A stretch of 9,590 bases of DNA, taken from contig JBIOYL010000155.1 in the NCBI GenBank assembly GCA_044870185.1, forward strand, positions 1 to 9,590. Direction: 5' to 3'. Under the pieces are notes generated by a model that searched no databases, was not told where the DNA came from, and was given only the letters and a program-made list of their open reading frames with translations. The translations under genes were made by a program, and so were the position numbers. Shown here one piece after another: positions 5,882-9,590 of the stretch. This DNA is from JBIOYL01 sp044870185 (GTDB lineage: Bacteria; Actinomycetota; CALGFH01). The number at the start of each line of letters is the position of its first letter. The first letter of the stretch is position 1.

Positions 5882-5887
5882 ATCGTA
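5882..5887 (-). promoter_or_regulatory. -10 box for a leaderless DUF2342 transcript
   Basis: On the minus strand the sequence reads TACGAT, then GGGCAC, then ATG. TACGAT is a good TAnnnT -10 hexamer, and its spacing puts transcription start at or next to the A of the ATG. The same hexamer precedes the ylbL-like gene (8411-8416). No clear -35 is visible, which is common in actinomycetes. Confidence 0.5.
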
Positions 5888-5902
5888 GCCCCCAGGCCGG
5901 CG

Positions 5903-5930
5903 TTGCAGGCCCGCCGGCCGCGGGTAGCCT
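5903..5930 (+). promoter_or_regulatory. Candidate promoter for the epimerase-like gene
   Basis: TTGCAG (5903-5908) and TAGCCT (5925-5930) are separated by 16 bases and face the GTG at 5993. A second TAGCCT lies at 5955-5960 in the duplicated unit and could give a shorter leader. The region is shared with the divergent DUF2342 promoter. Confidence 0.35.
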
Positions 5931-5980
5931 GGTCGGGTCGGCAGCGGACTCGGGTAGCCTGGGTCGGGTCGACAGCGGAC
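5921..5980 (+). repeat. Two tandem copies of a ~30-bp element in the divergent promoter region
   Basis: Units 5921-5949 and 5951-5980 differ by one inserted G and one base change. Both begin CGGGTAGCCTGG and end CAGCGGAC. Each contains TAGCCT, so a promoter or operator element has been doubled. The second copy ends directly at the AAGGAG ribosome binding site (5981-5986). Confidence 0.85.
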
Positions 5981-5992
5981 AAGGAGCAGCCC

Positions 5993-7030
5993 GTGGCACA
6001 CACCGTCGCCCTGGTGGGGGCCCTGCATCCGGCGGCACGGGGTCTCGCGCTCGCCTTGGAGGACGACCCGGCCACCGATCGGGTCCTCGGCCTGTCGGGC
6101 CGGGAGCCGCCCCTGCTGGGGCCGAAGTTCGAGTTCGTGGAGGCCACGCCGGGCTCCGACCGGTTCGCCGCCGTCCTGGGCGACGCCGACACGGTGGTGC
6201 TGTTCCCGCTGCTGGACGTGGCCGACCGCAACGGGTCCGTGCAGCGTGTCCGCGTCCTGGAGGGCATCGACCGCGCCCTGGAGGCGGCCACCCGGGCGGG
6301 CGCGGTCGTGCTGTGGTCCAGCGGCGTGGTCTACGGCGCCCACCCCGACAACCCGGTGCCGCTGCCAGAGACGGCGCCCACCCGGCCGAACGAGGACTTC
6401 GCCCCGGCCGGCGTGCTGGCCGACGCCGAGCGCACGCTGCTCCGGTCGGCCGGCGACCGGCGGGCCGCCGTGCTGCGCAGCGCGGCCGTGTGGGCACCCG
6501 CTTGGGGCACGTTCCTGGCCCGGCTGCTGCAGGCGCCGGCGATCGTCGGGGTCCGCGGCTTCGACCCGCCGGTGCAGGCGCTGCACCCCGACGACGCGGT
6601 GGCCGCCCTCGCCCTGGCCGTGACCGGGGCGCTGGACGGCGTCTACAACGTGGCACCCGACGACTGGGTGCCGGCCTCGACGGCTGTACAGGCGGCCGGC
6701 CGCCGCCGCACCGAGCTGCCGTCCAGCGCCGCGTTCGCGACCGCCGAGCGCCTGTGGCGGCTCGGGGCGCCCGTCGCGGGACCCGGCGAGCTGCGCTACC
6801 ACATGCACCCGTGGGTGCTGGACAACGCCAAGCTCAAGGGCGCCGGCTGGACGCCGGCACGCTCGACGGTCGAGGCGCTCGCCGAGGCCGGCCGGGCGCC
6901 TGCCGACCGTGTGCGGCTCGGCCGGGTGCTCCTCCGCCGGGCCGACGTCTACCGTGGCGCGGCGGCCGGCCTGGCCGTGCTCGGCGCGCTGGCCGCTGCC
7001 CGCCGTCGGGCGCGTCGGCGCTTGGGATAG
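5993..7030 (+). CDS. Extended-SDR (NAD epimerase/dehydratase-like) protein, atypical active site
   Basis: A 345-residue protein with the layout of actinobacterial NAD-dependent epimerase/dehydratases. It has an N-terminal Rossmann strand (TVALVGALHPAARGLALALE, 4-23), LWSSGVVYGAHPDNPVPLPE (107-126), ALHPDDAVAALALAV (196-210), GVYNVAPDDW (216-225), and HPWVLDNAKLKGAGWTP (272-288) near the C-terminus. The GxxGxxG dinucleotide motif is degraded to GALHPAA, and the position of the catalytic YxxxK reads PAGVL (138-142), so ordinary SDR catalysis is doubtful. It may be an atypical SDR or a binding protein. A short hydrophobic helix (323-336) with a very basic tail could touch the membrane. The GTG start has AAGGAG six bases upstream. 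It is divergent from the DUF2342 gene, with about 117 bases between. Confidence 0.78.
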   Translation: MAHTVALVGALHPAARGLALALEDDPATDRVLGLSGREPPLLGPKFEFVEATPGSDRFAAVLGDADTVVLFPLLDVADRNGSVQRVRVLEGIDRALEAATRAGAVVLWSSGVVYGAHPDNPVPLPETAPTRPNEDFAPAGVLADAERTLLRSAGDRRAAVLRSAAVWAPAWGTFLARLLQAPAIVGVRGFDPPVQALHPDDAVAALALAVTGALDGVYNVAPDDWVPASTAVQAAGRRRTELPSSAAFATAERLWRLGAPVAGPGELRYHMHPWVLDNAKLKGAGWTPARSTVEALAEAGRAPADRVRLGRVLLRRADVYRGAAAGLAVLGALAAARRRARRRLG

Positions 7031-7109
7031 GCTGCCGCGCCGGGGCAGGCGGGGCGGCGGCGCACAGCTGAAGGTCGGCCGCTGCCGGGCGGGTTGGGGC
7101 CGGCCGTGT

Positions 7110-7138
7110 TTGGCCGAGCCCGACCGGCTTCTTATACT
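7110..7138 (+). promoter_or_regulatory. mreB promoter, housekeeping sigma type
   Basis: TTGGCC (7110-7115) and TATACT (7133-7138) lie 17 bases apart, the best sigma-70/HrdB-like match in the window. Transcription would start near 7145, leaving a leader of about 110 bases before GTG 7254. Confidence 0.6.
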
Positions 7139-7204
7139 CACCAATCGCGACACTCGGCGGCGCTGCTCAGGGCGCCGGCCGCCCTCGGCTCTTGGAGGCA
7201 TGGC

Positions 7205-7249
7205 ATGCGCGCGCACTCACCGTCGGGTCGGATCGAGCCGGGAGCCTGA
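7205..7249 (+). CDS. Putative 14-residue leader peptide upstream of mreB
   Basis: The ATG at 7205 opens a frame reading MRAHSPSGRIEPGA, which stops with TGA at 7247-7249, four bases before the likely mreB GTG. The strong GGAGG (7194-7198) lies six bases before this ATG, a normal distance, but only one base before the in-frame mreB ATG at 7200. The leader could therefore couple or gate translation of mreB. The alternative is that mreB begins at 7200 with an 18-residue extension and this frame is incidental. Confidence 0.35.
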   Translation: MRAHSPSGRIEPGA

Positions 7250-7253
7250 CGGC

Positions 7254-8258
7254 GTGGCCCGCGACGTCGCCATCGACCTCGGCACCGCCAACACGCTCGT
7301 CTACGTCCGGGGTCGGGGCATCCAGCTCGACACGCCCACCGTCATCGCCATCGACGAGCGCACCGGCGACATCCTCGCCCTGGGCGAAGAGGCCCACGCC
7401 ATGATCGGCCGCACGCCCGGGCACATCATGGCCGTCCGGCCGCTGCGGGGCGGGGCCATCTCCGACTTCGACACCACCGCCCGCCTGATCCGCATGCTGC
7501 TCGAACGGGTGGGCGTGGGGCGCTTCGGCCGACCCAAGGTGGTCATCTGCGTCCCGACCGCGGTCACGCCGGTGGAGCGCCGGGCCGTGCGGGACGCCGC
7601 CCTGCAGGCCGGCGCCAGGGACGCCTATCTGATCGAGGAGCCGGTGGCGGCCGCCATCGGCGCCGGGCTGCGTGTGAACGAGCCCACCGGCACCCTGCTC
7701 GTGGACGTCGGCGGCGGCACCACCGAGGTGGCCTGCATCGCGTTCGGCGGCATCGTCAACGCCAAGGCCATCCGGGTGGCCGGGTTCGACATGGACTTGG
7801 CCATCAGCCAGTACGTCCGCCGCGAGTACGCGATCGCCGTCGGCGAGCAGACGGCCGAGAGCATCAAGGTCGCCATCGGCTCGGCCTACCCGCAGCCCGG
7901 CGAGGCCAAGGCCGAGGTCCGCGGCCGGGAGGTGTCCACCGGGATGCCCAAGACGGTGCTGGTCACCGCCGACGAGGTGCGGGAGGCGCTCGAGGAGGTC
8001 GTCGTCCAGATCGTCCAGGTCGTGCTCGAGACGCTCGCCGAGGCGCCGGCCGAGCTGGCCAACGACATCCTCGACAAGGGGATCTTCCTGACCGGGGGAG
8101 CCAGCCAGCTGCGCGGCCTGGACACCCGGATCACCCAGGAGACCCGGATCGGGGTGCACATGACCGAAGCGCCGCTGCGCAGCGTCGTGCTGGGCGCCGG
8201 CTGGGCGGTCGAGGCGTTCGACGACCTCGCCCGGCTGTTCGTCGAGCGGGAGCGCTGA
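7254..8258 (+). CDS. mreB: Rod shape-determining protein MreB (actin-like ATPase)
   Basis: A 334-residue bacterial actin that polymerises under the cytoplasmic membrane and positions peptidoglycan synthesis. Seen: the phosphate-1 loop AIDLGTANTLVYVRGRGI (6-23), FGRPKVVICVPTAVTPVERRA (91-111), IEEPVAAAIGAGL (127-139) with the glutamates near the nucleotide, the phosphate-2 loop LLVDVGGGTTEVA (148-160), IKVAIGSAYP (204-213), and the adenosine motif IFLTGGASQLRGL (277-289). Length and motifs are complete. GTG 7254 is preferred because the family typically begins with MARDxAIDLGTAN and GGGAG lies nine bases upstream. An in-frame ATG at 7200 would add 18 residues with no family match. No mreC, mreD, pbp2 or rodA is adjacent: the gene stands alone, followed by a ylbL-like gene with its own promoter. 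Confidence 0.93.
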   Translation: MARDVAIDLGTANTLVYVRGRGIQLDTPTVIAIDERTGDILALGEEAHAMIGRTPGHIMAVRPLRGGAISDFDTTARLIRMLLERVGVGRFGRPKVVICVPTAVTPVERRAVRDAALQAGARDAYLIEEPVAAAIGAGLRVNEPTGTLLVDVGGGTTEVACIAFGGIVNAKAIRVAGFDMDLAISQYVRREYAIAVGEQTAESIKVAIGSAYPQPGEAKAEVRGREVSTGMPKTVLVTADEVREALEEVVVQIVQVVLETLAEAPAELANDILDKGIFLTGGASQLRGLDTRITQETRIGVHMTEAPLRSVVLGAGWAVEAFDDLARLFVERER

Positions 8259-8303
8259 GCGCCGCACCCGGGCGGTGCCGACCCGGCGCCACCCCCGCCT
8301 GCG

Positions 8304-8391
8304 CGCCGCCGCCCGCCGGCGGCGTACCCGCCGCCCCGCCCGCGCCACCTCCGCCCCCCGGCACCCGCCCGCGGCGCGCCGGTGCGCCGCG
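8304..8391 (+). terminator. Two G/C hairpins between mreB and the ylbL-like gene
   Basis: CGCCGCC (8304-8310) pairs with GGCGGCG (8318-8324) over a seven-base loop. CGCGGCGC (8370-8377) pairs with GCGCCGCG (8384-8391) over a six-base loop. They lie 45 and 111 bases after the mreB stop in a 192-base spacer of almost pure G/C. Neither has a T-run. One or both may end the mreB transcript before the new promoter at 8411. Confidence 0.35.
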
Positions 8392-8410
8392 CCGCACCCC
8401 GGGCGACGGC

Positions 8411-8416
8411 TACGAT
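8411..8416 (+). promoter_or_regulatory. -10 box for the ylbL-like gene
   Basis: TACGAT lies 34 bases before the GTG, with an expected transcript start near 8423 and a short leader carrying a strong GGAGGAGG (8439-8446). It is identical to the hexamer before the DUF2342 gene. No recognisable -35 is present. Confidence 0.45.
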
Positions 8417-8450
8417 GACGGGCAGGTCCTTCTGACGTGGAGGAGGCAGG

Positions 8451-9464
8451 GTGCGGCAGCGGCTGATCGGCGCCGTCGGCGCGCTGCTGCTGGCCGGGGT
8501 GGTCGCCGTGCTCAACTTCTACCGACTCCCGGTGGTCGCCCTGGTGCCGGGTCCGGCCGAGGACGTCCTGTCGAAGGTCAAGATCCAGGGCAGGCCGACC
8601 TACCAGTCCCGCGGTGAGCTGCTGCTCACCTCGGTCGGCGTCGACGACGACGTGCCGTTCTACGAGGCGCTGCTCGACCTCGCCGACCACGACGTCCGCC
8701 TGTACCGGCGCGAGGTCTTCTATCCCGGCAACGAGAGCCCGGCCACGGTCGACCAGCGCAACGCCGTCGACATGGACCAGTCGAAGGTGCGGGCGACCGC
8801 CGCCGCGCTGCGCGCCTTGGGCTACCAGGTCCGGCCGAACGGCGTCCGGGTCGAGGAGGTCGAGCCGAGCTCCGGAGCGGCCGGCAAGCTGGAGCCCGGT
8901 GATCAGATCGTCGCGGTCGACGGGCGGCCGGTGGCGAACGTCCGCCAGGTCCAAGCTGCCATCCGCCGCCACGCGGCCGGTGACGCGGTGACGATCACGG
9001 TCCGCCGGGGCACCACCGAGCAGCGCTACGCCATCACGACGCGCCCGTCGGCAAGCGATCCCCGCACCCCGTTCGTCGGCGTCGCCCTGACCGACCTCTA
9101 CCGCGACCTCCCGGTCGACGTCCGCATCGACATCGAACACATCGGCGGCCCGTCGGCCGGGCTGATGTTCGCCCTGTCGATCGTCGACAAGCTCAGCCCC
9201 GAGGACCTGACCGCCGGGCGCAAGATCGCCGGCACCGGGGAGATCACCGCGGACGGGCACGTGGGCGCGATCGGCGGCATCATCGAGAAGATGATCGGCG
9301 CCAAGCGCCAAGGCGTGTCGACCTTCCTCGTGCCCGCCGGCAACTGCGCGGAGGCGCGACGGGCGGCGCCAAGCGGCCTGCGGCTGGTGCGGGTGTCGAC
9401 CCTGCAGGACGCCCTGGCGTTCCTGCGCCAGCCGCCGGCCACGGCCAGCGCGCCGGGCTGCTGA
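8451..9464 (+). CDS. YlbL-type PDZ/Lon-like membrane-anchored protease
   Basis: A 337-residue protein of the YlbL family. A single N-terminal membrane segment (about 6-23) is followed by VALVPGPAEDV (29-39), an intermediate region, a PDZ domain (about 131-198, with PSSGAAGKLEPGDQIVAVDG at 139-158), and a Lon-like S16 proteolytic domain (about 220-325). Catalytic Ser235 lies in IGGPSAGLMFALS and Lys280 in IIEKMIGAKRQG. Their 45-residue spacing fits the Lon Ser-Lys dyad, and there is no ATPase domain, as usual for this family. The catalytic domain probably lies outside the cytoplasm. Bacillus YlbL acts in DNA-damage checkpoint recovery by degrading the division inhibitor YneA; that role is not shown here. 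GTG 8451 has a strong GGAGGAGG just upstream. The C-terminal tail ends in a lone Cys. Confidence 0.9.
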   Translation: MRQRLIGAVGALLLAGVVAVLNFYRLPVVALVPGPAEDVLSKVKIQGRPTYQSRGELLLTSVGVDDDVPFYEALLDLADHDVRLYRREVFYPGNESPATVDQRNAVDMDQSKVRATAAALRALGYQVRPNGVRVEEVEPSSGAAGKLEPGDQIVAVDGRPVANVRQVQAAIRRHAAGDAVTITVRRGTTEQRYAITTRPSASDPRTPFVGVALTDLYRDLPVDVRIDIEHIGGPSAGLMFALSIVDKLSPEDLTAGRKIAGTGEITADGHVGAIGGIIEKMIGAKRQGVSTFLVPAGNCAEARRAAPSGLRLVRVSTLQDALAFLRQPPATASAPGC

Positions 9465-9482
9465 CCGGGCCGCGCCCTGGTC
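9463..9482 (+). terminator. Hairpin overlapping the ylbL-like stop codon
   Basis: GACCGGG (9463-9469) pairs with CCTGGTC (9476-9482), with one G-T wobble, over a six-base loop. There is no T-run. Position suggests termination, weakly. Confidence 0.25.
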
Positions 9483-9508
9483 GACCGGTCCGCACCTCCT
9501 GGCCGACC

Positions 9509-9584
9509 GAGGCGCCTGCGCCGACCCGAGGCGCCTGCGCCGACCCGAGGCGCCTGCGCCGACCCGAGGCGCCTGCGCCGACCG
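9509..9584 (+). repeat. Four 19-bp tandem repeats at the right edge
   Basis: The unit GAGGCGCCTGCGCCGACCC starts at 9509, 9528, 9547 and 9566. Three units are identical, and the fourth differs only in its last base. Each carries the dyad GGCGC-CT-GCGCC. The period is not a multiple of three, so it is not coding. There are no spacers, so it is not CRISPR. The preceding bases 9465-9508 show only the hairpin and G/C-rich sequence. The last unit ends six bases before the window edge. Confidence 0.9.
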
Positions 9585-9590
9585 GGACGG

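Larger units (their letters stand above)
7031..7253 (+). other. Leader and promoter region upstream of mreB
   Basis: This is a 223-base gap between the epimerase-like stop and the chosen mreB start. The first part (7031-7100) is G/C-rich and shows no clear terminator. The second holds a dyad, CGGCC/GGCCG (7101-7105 and 7112-7116), overlapping the -35, then the promoter and a small leader open frame at 7205-7249. Confidence 0.5.

Noticed and set aside
4409..5992. Upstream in-frame extension of the epimerase-like gene on the plus strand
   Set aside because: It is antisense to the DUF2342 gene. The Rossmann strand begins right after GTG 5993, which has a well-placed AAGGAG.
5876..7216. Upstream in-frame extension of the DUF2342 gene on the minus strand
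   Set aside because: It runs antisense through the whole epimerase-like gene and has no family match. The family N-terminus begins at MSELPGEGAD, with a -10 box just upstream.
7167..9311. Long minus-strand frame opposite mreB and the ylbL-like gene
   Set aside because: Both plus-strand genes have complete family motifs; the minus frame is an Asp/Arg/Gly-rich shadow.
9509..9584. CRISPR array
   Set aside because: The 19-base units are directly adjacent with no unique spacers, and no cas gene is present.

Overview
The window is about three-quarters G+C. Its coding frames end almost every codon in G or C, use GTG starts freely, and overlap as GTGA or ATGA. With an actinobacterial zincin-like (DUF2342) gene, a YlbL-type PDZ/Lon protease and an MreB, this points to a chromosomal segment of a high-GC actinomycete (Actinomycetota). 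I cannot place it lower; a deep-branching or uncultured lineage is possible. I see no rRNA, tRNA, CRISPR, insertion sequence or phage gene. All main genes belong to recognisable families, so I do not claim a new multi-gene system. The least explained parts are the non-coding spacer at 1861-2450, several repeat blocks, and two genes whose family active sites look degraded.

Layout. (1) 1-1860, plus strand: the tail of an unidentified gene, a cyclodeaminase/cyclohydrolase-family protein, and a three-helix membrane protein with a LiaF-like beta-rich outer domain, joined by 4-base start/stop overlaps. (2) 1861-2450: a 590-base gene-free spacer. It holds a terminator-like hairpin, a strongly self-complementary stretch (1921-2110), three DnaA-box-like 9-mers, and three consecutive families of short repeats running up to the next gene. 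(3) 2451-4393, plus: a YgjP-type metallopeptidase overlapping an NfeD-type membrane serine protease. (4) 4502-5875, minus: a DUF2342 zincin-like protein, convergent with nfeD and divergent from the next gene. (5) 5993-7030, plus: an extended-SDR (NAD epimerase-like) protein. (6) 7254-8258, plus: mreB, with a good promoter and a possible 14-residue leader peptide. (7) 8451-9464, plus: a YlbL-type PDZ/Lon-like protease, followed by four 19-bp tandem repeats at the window edge.

How the genes fit together. Four of the seven complete genes belong to peptidase families (YgjP, NfeD, DUF2342, YlbL). NfeD, YlbL and the LiaF-like protein are membrane or envelope proteins, and MreB organises wall synthesis at the inner membrane face. 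This suggests an envelope maintenance and quality-control neighbourhood. From memory, DUF2342 and PDZ/Lon genes are also adjacent in mycobacteria (Rv3195/Rv3194c), with a UPF0182 membrane protein beyond, so the conserved cluster may continue past the right edge. The DUF2342 gene has a -10 box six bases before its ATG and is probably translated from a leaderless mRNA.
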